Below, in pieces: positions 31,800 to 42,335 of a stretch of DNA of 64,000 nt (position 1 is its first letter; every line of letters starts with the position of its first letter). Where the stretch lies: positions 123,215,205-123,279,204 of the forward strand of contig NC_133652.1 in NCBI RefSeq assembly GCF_009905375.1, written 5' to 3'. Made by a program: the position numbers and the translations under genes. Below the pieces are notes generated by a model. The model was not told the DNA's origin and ran no database searches. It saw nothing but the letters and a program-made list of their open reading frames with translations. The DNA comes from Apium graveolens (lineage: Eukaryota > Streptophyta > Magnoliopsida > Apiales > Apiaceae).

Positions 31800-31890
31800 G
31801 AAAAGTGGTTCATCAAAATTTAATCGAAAATTCAAAACGAGAAAAAAGCGTGACGAGAATTCTAGAATTAGATAAAGAATTTTATTATAT
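31800..31890. other. Unexplained insertion between RNase H and integrase of element F
   Basis: The usual sequence running from the RNase H connection (DYDCE) into YHPGKANVV is interrupted by about 80-90 AT-rich bases (about 31803-31888) without coding sense. The insertion shifts the frame. Its source is not apparent from this window. Confidence 0.5.
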
Positions 31891-31908
31891 CACCCGGGTA
31901 AAGCCAAT

Positions 31909-33300
31909 GTGGTGGTTGACGCCCTTAGTAGGAAGGAAAGACTCAAGATGATAATGACATCAGAGGAGTTAATTAAAGAATTTGAGAAAATGGAAATCGA
32001 TGTGAGAATGACCGGTAAAGGAACGGAAGGATTATGTGAGATTAAGCTAGTACCAGAACTGACTGAAAAGATACGAGTATGTCAGGAAAAGAAGATGAGC
32101 GAAGAAAGAGGAACATTGACCGGTGAAGAAGTGAGATGCGAGAAGGACGAGAAAGGGATCATGAGGTATGCGTCCCGAATTTGGATTCCAAATGTGCAAG
32201 AGTTAAAGGATGAGCTGTTGCACGAAGGGCACAACTCCAGATATTCAATCCACCCAGGAAGTACAAAAATGTACCGTGGCCTTAAGGAATATTATTGGTG
32301 GCCTATCATGAAGAGAGAAGTAGCAGAGTGGGTCAACAAGTGCTTGACATGCCAGAGAGTGAAGGCGAAACATCAGCGACCTAGTGGACTATTACGGCCC
32401 TTGGAAATTCCGGAATGGAAATAGGAGCATATAGCCATGGATTTTGTGATAGGCTTACCAAGGACAAAGACCAATCACGACGCCATATGGGTTATCATCG
32501 ATAGATTGACCAAGTCCGCACACTTCCTACCAATCAACGAAAGGTACACCGTAGACAAGTTGGTGGATATTGACTTGAAAGAAATTGTAGTGAGACACGG
32601 CATTCCTATATCCATAGTGTCAGATAGAGACCCAAGGTTTAATTCTCGATTTTGTAGAAGCTTCCAGGAATGTGTAGGCACCAGACTAAACATGAGTACC
32701 GCTTACCACCCCCAGACTGATGGACAAAGCGAAAGGACTATTCAGACCCTAGAAGATATGCTACGAGTGTGTGCCATTGATTTTAAAGGAAATTGGGATG
32801 ACCACTTACCCCTGATCGAATTTTCTTACAACAATAGCTATCACGCTAGCATATGAATGCCTCCGTATGAAGCTCTTTACGAAAGGAGATGTCGCTCTCC
32901 CCTATGTTGGGATGAAGTTGGAGAACACAAGATATTAGGGCCAGAGTTAGTCCAACAGACCAGGGAAATGGTGAGACTCATCAGGAAAAGACTGGTAGCA
33001 GCTCAGGACAGACAAAAGAATTACGCCGACCAGACCATGAAGGATAGGGAATACGAAGTAGGAGATTCTGTGCTATTGAAGGTATCTCCGTGGAAAGGAG
33101 TGATGAGGTTTGGGAAGAAAGGGAAGCTGAGTCCCAGATTCATAGGACCCTTTGAAATTTTGAGGAGAATAGGACCTCTAGCTTACGAGCTGGCCTTGCC
33201 TCATAATCTGCAACAAGTGCACAACGTGTTCCACGTGTCCATGTTAAGGAAGTACCATGCAGATGCACGACATGTAATAGAATACGAGCAGGTACATTGA
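31909..33300 (+). pseudogene. pol: Element F integrase
   Basis: The zinc-binding HHCC region (GHNSRYSIHPGSTKMYRGL, ending CLTCQRVKA) is followed by the DDE core: D in MDFVIGLP, D in VSDRDPRF and E in [12 protein letters not shown]. The C-terminal region contains YEVGDSVLLKVSP and VHNVFHVSMLRKY. Stops at 32422-32424 (TAG) and 32854-32856 (TGA) interrupt one frame. It is complete in length but inactive as written. Confidence 0.9.
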
Positions 33301-33316
33301 GTAGCCAGTAAGGATA

Positions 33317-33457
33317 ATGGACCAAAAAGAACAAGTGTTGAGAAACAAGACTGTGAAGCTGGTTAGAATCTTATGGAGAAATCAAAATGTTGAGGAATCA
33401 ACTTGGGAACTTGAAGACACGATGAGGAATAGATATCCCCACTTATTTTCTAATTGA
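33317..33457 (+). pseudogene. Element F C-terminal chromodomain remnant
   Basis: A 46-codon frame, shifted relative to integrase, contains KTVKLVRILWRNQNVEEST and WELEDTMRNRYPHLF. This matches the short chromodomain at the end of chromovirus integrases, which guides insertion to particular chromatin. The frameshift lies near 33300. This domain is the main reason to place F among the chromoviruses. Confidence 0.75.
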
Positions 33458-33469
33458 TTTCGGGTCCTT

Positions 33470-33484
33470 GTTAGAGGGGAAGAC
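33470..33484 (+). other. Element F polypurine tract
   Basis: AGAGGGGAAGAC directly precedes the 3' LTR start TGTAATAACTC at 33485. It would prime plus-strand synthesis. Confidence 0.8.
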
Positions 33485-34006
33485 TGTAATAACTCGAATT
33501 TTTGAGACCTTGTAAAATGTTAATGAATAGTAACCCTGACAGACGGGAAAAACTTTTGAGCCCACACTATGTAGTGCATGAGAAAATGAGTTTCGGAGTT
33601 GATATTATGATTATACGTACCAAATGAGTGTATGTAAAAACTATTAGTTTTCGAAGAAAACGAACTTTGAAAAACGACCGTATTTACGACTCATCGAGGA
33701 TTACGGGAATCATAATATAATTACAAGAATAAAACCCTACAGATTTATATTCAAGTATGATAATTCAAAATATAAGGAATAAATACGAAAGTAATTACGT
33801 CGCGAACCATTTACGAGTAAGTATTACGAAAACGCTTAAGCGACCGAGCGAACGCGTAAACGATTAAATAAACGTAACGCACTAACTAACCATGGTAAGA
33901 AAGTAACCATGGTTACTTTATCAAATAGTGATCTAAACTTAGGATGATCAAGCAAGCTAGCCAAATAGTGTGCTAAGAGAGCTAGCACATGTAGTTTAGC
34001 TTGTAA
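33485..34006 (+). repeat. Element F 3' LTR, truncated
   Basis: It matches the 5' LTR from its first base to about ACTTGTAAA, then switches abruptly to element B gag sequence. Only about 520 of 3660 bp remain, so a deletion removed the rest. Confidence 0.85.
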
Positions 34007-34481
34007 AAGTGCTCATACTCTTGAGTGAGAGTATGGTCCTCCTGTTCTTCTTAATTGCATCAGTTCCCTGACATCTTGTCTCCAAAGCATCCCATATCTC
34101 CTTTGCAGTCTTGCAATGAATTACCCTGTTTGACATGACATTATCAATGGCACTATGCAGCAAATGCCTTACCTTTGCATCCTTGGCAATGGATGAGATA
34201 TCTTCAGCTGTATACTCACTTTTCTCCTTTGGTATGGTCTTTGCTGGCTGATCTGCAACTACAACAGAGAGCTTGGTTGGCTTATGCGGTCCTTCATTAA
34301 TTCTGTCAAGGTATTCTGGATCTGTAGCTACCAGAAACATAGCCATCTTCACTTTCCATATGGGGTACTTAGTAGGTCTCAGTATGGGAACCCTAATAGT
34401 CTCATATCGACTGTGGATTTGAGTGTTTTTAGTTTCTTCAGTTTTGGTGGACTTGGTTGGATTTTCTGCTTCTTCAGACAT
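34007..34481 (-). pseudogene. gag: Element B gag, N-terminal part
   Basis: The minus-strand frame from ATG at 34481 (MSEEAENPTKST) encodes a SIRE-type gag start with PTKYPIWKVKMAMFLVATD and HCKTAKEIWDALETRCQG. A one-base shift alters the frame near the end (after RRTIL), and the gene stops at the junction with F's 3' LTR. No zinc knuckle remains. Confidence 0.8.
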
Positions 34482-34520
34482 GATTGTTTGGATATTTACT
34501 GTATGTATGTTAACAGATTA

Positions 34521-34532
34521 GCTCTGATACCA
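34521..34532 (-). other. Element B primer-binding site
   Basis: GCTCTGATACCA on the plus strand is the complement of the initiator Met primer site. It lies next to the LTR end at 34535 and fixes element B on the minus strand. Confidence 0.85.
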
Positions 34533-34534
34533 AT

Positions 34535-34958
34535 TGTTAGGTCACACAACACTGTAGAAGGGGGTTGAATACACTGTAGAATACAATCAAATCAATTTCG
34601 AACACAAGTAACAGTAAACATATATATTCGATATAATAAACTCTGTTACAATGGAACTATTCTGTCTCAGTGATGAACAAATATCACGAGAGCTGCTAGG
34701 TTATAATGTATGATCTTCTCGATATTTGTCTTCTGATATTTATCTTCTGATAATCTAAGTTCTGATATCCATCTTCTGATATTTATCTTCTGATATCCAT
34801 CTTCTGATATTTATCTTCTGATAATCTAAGTTATGATGTCCTTAAGTTCTGACTTCCAATAAGTACTGATTCCAGTAAGTACTGATATTTCCTGTTTGTT
34901 AAGATCTGAAAACTAAACATGAAACATATTAGACATGACATCTCAAATATATCTAACA
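34535..34958 (-). repeat. Element B 5' LTR
   Basis: TGTTAGGTCACAC to ATATCTAACA. It is about 170 bp shorter than the related LTR at 49856-50451. Part of the middle is replaced by reiterated CTTCTGATATTTATCTTCTG units (34735-34830). Confidence 0.85.
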
Positions 34959-36208
34959 GATCAGATTGGAGTATTTTTCTTTAAACAGTCGCAAGCCTAA
35001 GAATAAACTCTGGAAGAAGATCAAGAAGATCATGCCTCACAGAAATTGTGAAGAAGCTTGGAGTTGAATAAATCTGTTTTAGGAAAAATATTCTAAGTCA
35101 AGATATCTACAAGTCATAGATCAAGTCATATAGAGAAGTCATTCGAGAACTCCAGAATGACTTATCGAGAAGTCCAAAATATCTTATAGGGAAGTATCAG
35201 AGATATCGACAAGCCAAATGAAGACATGAAGATTGGATATATCGACAAGTCAAATTATCATTAGAAATCTCAAAGATATCTACAAGTCAAAATGTATATT
35301 GAGATCTCTGAGATATCGACAAGTCATTTCTGCATTAGAGAACTCAGAGATATCGACAAGTCAAAATGAAGATATGAAGATTGGAGATATCGACAAGTCA
35401 ATTTTCTCATTAGAGATCTCAAAGATATCGACAAGTCAAAATGCCTATAGAGATCTCAGAGATATCAATAAGCCATTTCTACATGCAGAAATTTGGAGAC
35501 CTCGACAAGCCAAGTTCACTTATAGAGAACTCAGAGACCTCGATAAGTCAAGACACTTATAGAGAACTAAGAGATCTTGATAAACCATTATACTTATCGA
35601 GATGTCAGTTCTATATAGAACAAACTGGAGATCTCGATATGAAGCTCAAGTACAGAATGCAAACAAGTTGAATATTTAAAATTATCAATCAACAAACGAT
35701 CTAATCACTTAGATTGAAAAGTCTACAAAAGCAGCCTGAAGAGTGCAAGATCAAAGGCAAAGATTAACTGATAAAGGAAAGTCACTGATCCACAGGATAT
35801 GCAAGGATTCACTAAGTCAGAAATGGAAAGCTTTAGAGATAACTTAAAGTAGGGTTTAGTACATCTTATTACATGCTGTGTAAACCTGTGTTTACTAATC
35901 TGTAAAGTAAATATTGGTCCTTTGCTTTTAAGTTGTATCAAACAGATCTAGAATTTCTTGTAACTCTTTCAAGGAAGAAGCTGAGTTCTTTACTTACAAA
36001 GAACCCAAGATTTGTAGAAAAACACTAGCTTGATTTTAATACAAAATTAAGTGAGTTTTGAAATATTGTGTGCACTGTTTTATTTCAGTTAACATAATAT
36101 TGCTGCATTCAAATCTGCTTTGTTAACCAAGCAACAAACATTCTAAAAGCCTTAAAAATTATTCAAAACACATTCACCCCCTCTCTGTGGTATTCATTAC
36201 CTAATAAG
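34959..36208 (+). repeat. Element A 5' LTR, main part
   Basis: It starts with the GATCA duplication and runs to CATTACCTAATA just before the primer site. About half of it is a degenerate tandem array (35095-35590). It continues the fragment at 15297-15425. Confidence 0.7.
35095..35590 (+). repeat. Degenerate tandem array, unit about 37 bp, core GATATCGACAAGTC
   Basis: About twelve copies of GATATCGACAAGTC or close variants occur; from 35239 the spacing is a regular 35-39 bp. Intervening bases often read ATTAGAGATCTCA. The array opens a repetitive 109-codon frame (35233-35562) that I regard as non-coding, because it lies inside an LTR before the primer site. Confidence 0.8.
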
Positions 36209-36220
36209 TGGTATCAGAGC
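36209..36220 (+). other. Element A primer-binding site
   Basis: TGGTATCAGAGC follows the LTR end within a few bases, initiator methionine tRNA type. It fixes element A on the plus strand. Confidence 0.85.
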
Positions 36221-36258
36221 AAAATCTGAAAGTAAATAGATTAAAGATCTTGGAAAAA

Positions 36259-38363
36259 TGAATACACTGAAGATTAGCAGTATCAAGATTCCAGCATTTG
36301 ACAGAGCTAACTACACATTATGGAAAAAGAAGATGTTGTTGTTTATAAAAGATGGCCAACCCATTATATGTTCACATTCTCAAGAATGACCCTTTCACCC
36401 CCATGGAAAGAGTTGAGGAATATACAGATGGAGACATGGTCATTCCATCTCATTATGCCCCTAAAGATCCCTTAAAGTATACTATACCTGAAAAGGAGAA
36501 AGCCTCTCTGGATAGTGGTTTGCAATTATTTTTGATAGAGTCAATTGACAATGTAATATACAATAACATTATCAACTGTAACACAGCCAAATAGATCTGG
36601 GAGAAATTAGAAATTCTATGTGAAAGAAAGAGGAAGTTAGGTCAAATCAAAGAAGGATTTTTGTATCTCAGTATGAGGGTTTTATGGCTAAACCAAAAGA
36701 GAGTATAACTGATATCTTTGAAAGATTCAATAAGCTGATAAATGACTTGCAGCTTCATGAAAAATACTATGAAGCTAAGGAGGTTAACTTGAAGTTTTTG
36801 CTCACCCTTCCTGATCATCTAGGAAAAAAATATTTCAGCTATAAGAGAAGGAAGAGACTTGAGCAGAATGACACTGGAGGTTCTGTAGGGTATTCTAAAA
36901 ACCTATGAACTGGAAATGATCCAAAAAAATCTTTAAGAGCTGGTCAAGGGCATATTGTTGATGAATCAAGCGCTCTAGTTGTTAATGACAGCTAGTCATC
37001 TGATGATGAACAAGAAATCCAGACTCCAGTTATTTCAAGCAATGAGCAAAAGAACAAGGAACCACAGAAGCAAGTTATTCTTGAACTTGAAGAGGATGAA
37101 TTTTATACCTTGGATGAACTGGATGAGTTAGATCAGTCCATGGCTTACTTAACAAGAAAATTCTCTAAAATTAAAGTAAAGAAGCCAAAGTTCTTCAAAA
37201 ACAAGGGGAAAAATCCAACAAGGACAACAGCTGGAAAGGAAAAGCACTGTACTACTCTGGTGGAAAAAGTGGCTACAAAACTGGATATGTTGACAGATCA
37301 AAAATAAGATGTTTTAATTGTGATGAATTGGGTCATTTTGCCACAGAATGTAGAAAGCCTAAAAAGGTGAAAAAGGACAAGGCCTATCTTGAATTAGAGG
37401 CAAAGTATGAGGCTCTTCTTCGAAAGCGATAGAGTAAAGCTTATATTGCAGAAAGAAAGAGTTGGGATGATTCTGACAATGATGAAGATGAGGAGTTTGG
37501 AAACTATGCACTCATGGCCTTGGAGAAAGGGGAGTCATCCTCATCAAAAACAAAGGTACCAACTCTTACTACTATTGATTTGAATGTGTGACAATATAAG
37601 GAGACTGTTGAAAAGATGAGCATGGAAATGTTCCACATCCATACTAGCATGGTAGAAGCTACTGAGGAGGTCAGTAGGTTATCAAAAGCTAATGAAAAGC
37701 TTGAGATTGAGAAACAAGATCTGGAACTGCAGCTTGTTGAGCTTGAAACTGTCAAGCAAGAAAATGAATATCTAAAGAACAAGCTAAAGTGTGCTACTGG
37801 GATAGAAGCTGTGTTGAGGGAGAAGCTAGAGAAGAATAAAGTGAAATTGAAATCATTCAGAAATCCATCTCAGCTAGTTGGTCAGTACCATGAGAAGAAC
37901 AAGCCATGTGCTAACATAGCCATTGGCTTAGATTATGATGCATTGAACAACAACATGAAGTTTGAAGGTGATAAGGGAAAAGCAACTGTAAGTGAAGATG
38001 TCTCAGCTATGCTGAGAAAGGTTGGTTCGTCTATGTTCAAAGCATGTGAAATAAATTTCAGTGGAGAAGAGTTGATCATAAAGTAAGAAATTATTGATGA
38101 AGATATTGAAAATAAATGTACAGAAACAACTCTAACTTCTAAACCTGAGAAGAAGCCCATGGTTGATCAAACCCCCAAGAAGCTAATCAAGGAGGTTAAA
38201 ACTGAGAGTGCGGGAAAGAAGAAAAAAATAGAAATGGAAAGATTGGGATAAACAAAAGCAATAACTTTGCATTTGTTGCAGATACTCCTAGAAAACAGTG
38301 TTAGAAATATGGCTCTACAAATCATCTAACTCACCTTTGTAAAAAGGGTGTTAGTGAGCCAAG
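36259..38363 (+). pseudogene. gag: Element A gag (SIRE-like), interrupted by element C
   Basis: Gag starts at ATG 36259 (MNTLKISSIKIPAFDRANYT), shifts frame near 36350 and carries several stops. A zinc knuckle CFNCDELGHFATEC lies at about 37314-37355. Downstream is a long coiled-coil stretch (about 37620-37850, with KLEIEKQDLELQLVELETV), which matches the long gag of SIRE/Maximus Copia elements. The sequence breaks at CCAAG (38359-38363), where element C begins. Confidence 0.8.
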
Positions 38364-39802
38364 TGATAAGTGGCATTTTATACCACTTAAAACGTCTTAT
38401 AATGGCTTGAACTGATGTCTTGAAATTAGGTATTTTGTGTATTTGATGCATTTTTCTAGTATGTTTGCATTTCAGGGTATAACTTGCATATGTAGGAAGA
38501 ATTCATCAGAAATAAGCCTAGGGAAGTGCTTGGCATTGGTTGTGGAAAGTTGGGCGCAGAACGCAGCAAAAATCAGGAGCAGAATTCAGAATTTTCCAGA
38601 AGGTGCTTGGGCGCCCGCTCAGGATGTTCGGGCGGCCGCTCAGGAGCTTGGGCGCCCGCTCAGGAATCTGAGGTGGCCGCTCAGGGGCGAGAAAATTAAT
38701 TTTAATTTTTATAAATCCTTATTCTGATGGACTTCTGAGACGGCTAGTTCTTGTGGGCTTCTATATAAGTAGTTCTCAGAGACGTTTCACAAAAGGGTGG
38801 TATCAAGCAAGGAGCAAGGAGAGAAGGAAGAAGACCGTTTTAGCACATCACAACGAAGAAGAGGAAGCATACGTTTTCTTGTAATTCTTTTATTCGTTGT
38901 ATCAGTGGATGCTAGTTTTCTTTACTTTGAACCTTAGTACTCTTGTGACGTACTCTGGTTTTAATAAGTATTTTTATTAGTTTATATTGTGTGTTATTAT
39001 CATGTTTTCATATGAACCCATGGTGACGATGAGTTCTATCATTGGCTAATCGTGATCATGGGGTCATAACGGATTTACTATAAATTTCTTTAGTTAGTTG
39101 TTTAATACCTTAGTGTGTGATGATTGTATGATATCTAGCATAGGTTGTGCTTATTCATCTTATGTGCGTCGCGAACATATAAGATAGGCTGTTAATCTCT
39201 TGTGAAGCGATGATGGATCTCGAGGTTTAGAACTTGCCATGCTAGCATAGGTTCATGTATGTGTATGCATGATTAGTGGGTAACTCTAACCGTTTTACTT
39301 GCCCTGTGTAATCATAAAGAATAACTTGTGCTTAAATTGTTATGTTGTCAAATTCTGTAGACATATAGGGTCTCAACATAATTGATGCCTATTCAACTTC
39401 TATCTTAATTGTGGATGTTTGGTAGAATGGTATTAGTACATCAAAAGTTGGCTTTTATCAGTTTCCTGTTATTCGATTAATATCATCACTGTTACATGCT
39501 AAGGGTAATAACGATAACTATTGAAGGAAGTAGTAATGAAGTTGTGATCTCATGTGTGTTTAATATTGTTAATTCAAGTGTCAATTAAGTGATTAATTTT
39601 CGTAGTTAATTGTAGTTAATAATTAGTTAATCAAATTTAAGTGTTATTGTCTTGACATTGAGAAGTAATCATACATTGGTGAGTAAGTGTTAATTGAACA
39701 TAATTAGTCTGAGTCTCTGTGGGAACGAACTAGAATTTATTCTATATTACTTGAGAACGCGTATACTTGCGTGAATTATTAGCGCGTGTTTTGTGCCTAA
39801 CA
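38364..39802 (+). repeat. Element C 5' LTR
   Basis: It begins TGATAAGTGGC, while the 3' copy begins TGTTATAAGTGAC, and ends GTGCCTAACA. A GC-rich repeat quartet lies at 38605-38686 and a TATA box CTATATAAG at 38761-38769, so transcription probably starts near 38795. Confidence 0.9.
38605..38686 (+). repeat. GC-rich repeat quartet in the C 5' LTR
   Basis: Four units of about 20 bp alternate between a GGGCGCCCGCTCAGG type and a GGGCGGCCGCTCAGG type. They lie 75-155 bp upstream of the TATA box. The same quartet occurs in the 3' LTR (48439-48520) and once inside the element (45476-45555). Confidence 0.85.
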
Positions 39803-39808
39803 AGTTTT

Positions 39809-39826
39809 TGGCACCGCTGCCGGGGA
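39809..39826 (+). other. Element C primer-binding site (Asp tRNA type)
   Basis: TGGCACCGCTGCCGGGGA lies six bases after the LTR. It resembles the complement of the 3' end of tRNA-Asp, the primer used by Athila elements. Confidence 0.8.
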
Positions 39827-39939
39827 CTCGGCATATTTGTTTAGTTTATGTACTTGCCATCAGTAGTCATTAAGACTCATTGATTAAGATGTGTTACTTA
39901 TTGTTTCCGGTTGTGTTTTAGGTATTCTAGCGAGCATTT

Positions 39940-41504
39940 ATGCAAACACGTTCTCGCACTCGCAAGAGAACTTTAGATACGGCTGAGGAGACGGACTCAG
40001 TTCTTGATATTCCAGAGAAGATAGATTTTGAAGATTCGGATAAAGAGAGTGAGCAGAAAGAACCAGTAATCATGGGTGATCGTATAGTTCCAGCAGCAGA
40101 TCCAGCTCTTATGGACTTTTCTCGGCCTAAAATTGATGACATTCCGTCAAGCATCCTTCATCCGGCTATTCAGGCTAACACTTTTAAAATCAAGCCGGGC
40201 ATTATTCAGATGGTGCAGAATTCTATTTCTTTCGGAGGTGCTGTGACTGAAGACCCCAACATGCATATCAGGAATTTTGTCGAGATCTGTAGTACTTTCA
40301 AATATAATGGTGTGACTGATGAGGCTATCAAGCTGAGGCTTTTCCCATTCTCTCTGAGGGATAAAACTAAGGATTGGTTACATTCTAAGCCAGCTGGGTC
40401 CATCACTTGGCAAGATCTTGCGCAAAAGTTTCTGGTGAAGTTCTGTCCAATGGCGAAGACTGCGACTATGAGGAGTGCTCTTACTCAGTTTGCGCAACAA
40501 CCAACAGAATCTATGTGCGAAGCTTGGGAGCGCTACAAGGAGATGTTGAGAAAGTGTCCACATCATGGTATGCCTGACTGGATGGTGATCACTGATTTCT
40601 ATAATGGTTTGGGGGCCTAATCTCGGCCCATGCTCGATGCAGCAGTTGGAGGCGCCTTATGGGCCAAAAGCTATACTGAGCCTTATAATCTTATTAAAAC
40701 TATGGCTGCAAATGAGCATCAAAACCCAACTCAAAGGATGATGTCTGGGAAGGTAGCAGGTATTCTGGAAGTCGATGCAGCTACAACTATTGCAGCGCAG
40801 CTACAGCTATTGCAGTGTAGCTCCAAGCGCTATCTTTGAAGGTCGATTCTTTAGCCAACTATGTAGTCAATCAAATAGCTATGGTCTGTGAGCTTTGTGC
40901 AGGTTCTCATGCTATGGATCAATGTTCTCTTGTTAATGCATCTGTTCAGTATGTGAACAATTATCAGCGACCGCAGCATCCTGTGCCAGCTACTTATCAT
41001 CCTAACAACAGAAATCATCCCAATTTCAGCTGGAGTAATAATCAGAATGCTGGTCAGCAACCATATCAGCAGCCTATCAGTAAGCAGTTTAATCCACCTG
41101 GATTCCAGCAACCACAGCCTTACACTCAAAGACAATCATATCCTCAACAAGGAGGTGCTGCTCTACCTTCTAGTGCTGATTTCGAGGAGCTCAAGCTGTT
41201 GTGCAAAAGTCAGGCTATTTCTATCAAGACCTTAGAAAATCAAATCGGTCAATTAGCCAATGTTGTGCTCAATCGTCAACCTGGCACACTTTCTAGCGAT
41301 ACTGAAGTGCCAGGCAGGAAGGAAGCTAAGGAACAAGTAAAGGCTGTTACCTTAAGGTCTGGAAAAGTTACTGATGCTGAAAAAGCGAAAGATGGAGAAG
41401 CTGAAGTTGTTGATGAAGAAGAGAAACAAAAGGAGAAAGCGGCGGAACCAAGGAAGACTACTGTTGAACACACTCTGCCTGAGGGTAATACAGGGGAGAA
41501 ATAG
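39940..41504 (+). pseudogene. gag: Element C gag
   Basis: It starts at ATG 39940 (MQTRSRTRKRTLDT). The gag core includes NMHIRNFVEICSTFKYNGV and IKLRLFPFSLRDKTKDWL. TAA at 40618-40620 and a frameshift near 40836 break it. A CELCAGSHAMDQC motif at about 40885-40925 is the expected Athila zinc-binding segment. A glutamine/proline-rich linker follows. A TAG at 41502-41504 precedes the protease part. Confidence 0.85.
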
Positions 41505-42335
41505 CTCTATCCTCCACCACATTTCCCTAAGAGATTGCAACAACAAAAGCTGGATAAACAGTTCGGTAAGTTTCTGGAGGTGTTCAAGAAACTTCACATC
41601 AACATACCTTTTGATGAGGCTCTGGAGCAAATGCCTAGTTATGCAAAATTCATGAAGAGTATTCTTTCAAGGAAGGTGAAACCGGATGACCTTGATACCG
41701 TTGCTCTAACGGAAGAGTGCAGTGCTGTGCTGCAACAAAAATTACCTCCAAAGCTTAAAGATCCAGGTAGCTTCACCATTCCTTGCACCATTGGCAAGTT
41801 GTCTTTCAACAAATGCCTGTGCGATTTGGGAGCATGCATCAATCTGATGCCATTGTCTATCTTCAAAAAGTTGAATTTGCCCGATCCAAATCCCACCTAC
41901 ATGTCTCTACAATTGGCTGATCGTTCTATTACATACCCACGAGGCATCGTGAAAGACGTGTTAGTAAAGGTGGATAAGCTCTTCTTCCCTGCAGACTTTG
42001 TCATTTTGGATTTCGAGGAAGATAAGAAGATTCCCATAATCTTGGGAAGACCTTTCTTGGCTACAGGACGTACCTTGATAGATGTGCAGAAATGTGAACT
42101 TACTATGAGGGTGCAGGATCAGGATGTGACATTAAATGTATTCAAGGCAATTAAATTCCCTACAGAAGATGATGAGTGCTTAAAGGTGGATTTGATTGAT
42201 TCTGCAGTAACTTCAGAACTTGATCATATGCTAATGTCTGATGCCTTAGAGAAAGCCTTAGTGGGGGAATTTGACAGTGATGATGAGGATGGCAATGAGC
42301 AACTACAATATCTAAATGCTTCTCCTTGGAGGTGA
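41505..42335 (+). pseudogene. pol: Element C protease region
   Basis: The frame continues from gag. A retropepsin-like CDLGACINLMPLSIFKKL and IPIILGRPFLATGRTLIDV identify the aspartic protease; the active site reads DLGA, usual for Athila. A TGA at 42333-42335 replaces an expected arginine codon. Confidence 0.85.

Larger units (their letters stand above)
15850..34006 (+). mobile_element. Element F: Gypsy chromovirus (Tekay/Del-like), decayed
   Basis: The 5' LTR starts TGTAATAACTC at 15850 and, after removal of element G, ends GCCACA at 27516, giving about 3.66 kb. That length is in the range of Tekay/Del LTRs. A methionine-tRNA-type primer site follows. Gag, protease, RT, RNase H, integrase and a chromodomain remnant lie in Gypsy order. 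A polypurine tract precedes the 3' LTR (33485), which is cut off after 522 bp by a deletion. The gag to RNase H region keeps one frame with several nonsense codons. The shared parts of the two LTRs differ at many positions, so the insertion is older than G. Confidence 0.85.
15426..34958 (-). mobile_element. Element B: SIRE-like Copia retrotransposon, mostly deleted and invaded
   Basis: The outer ends are TGTTAGGTCAC (15426) and ATATCTAACA (34958), flanked by the 5-bp direct repeat GATCA at 15421-15425 and 34959-34963. Reading the minus strand, the right LTR is followed by a methionine-tRNA-type primer site and a gag start, so the right LTR is the 5' LTR. The left LTR is interrupted by element F. 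A deletion joins F's 3' LTR directly to B's gag near 34006, which removed B's pol and the rest of its left LTR. The same LTR family recurs at 49856-50451 in element D. Confidence 0.85.

Noticed and set aside
35233..35562. 109-codon repetitive open frame with recurring DKS/STSQ peptides
   Set aside because: It is read from a tandem array inside the element A LTR, before the primer site; the repetitiveness keeps it open by chance.
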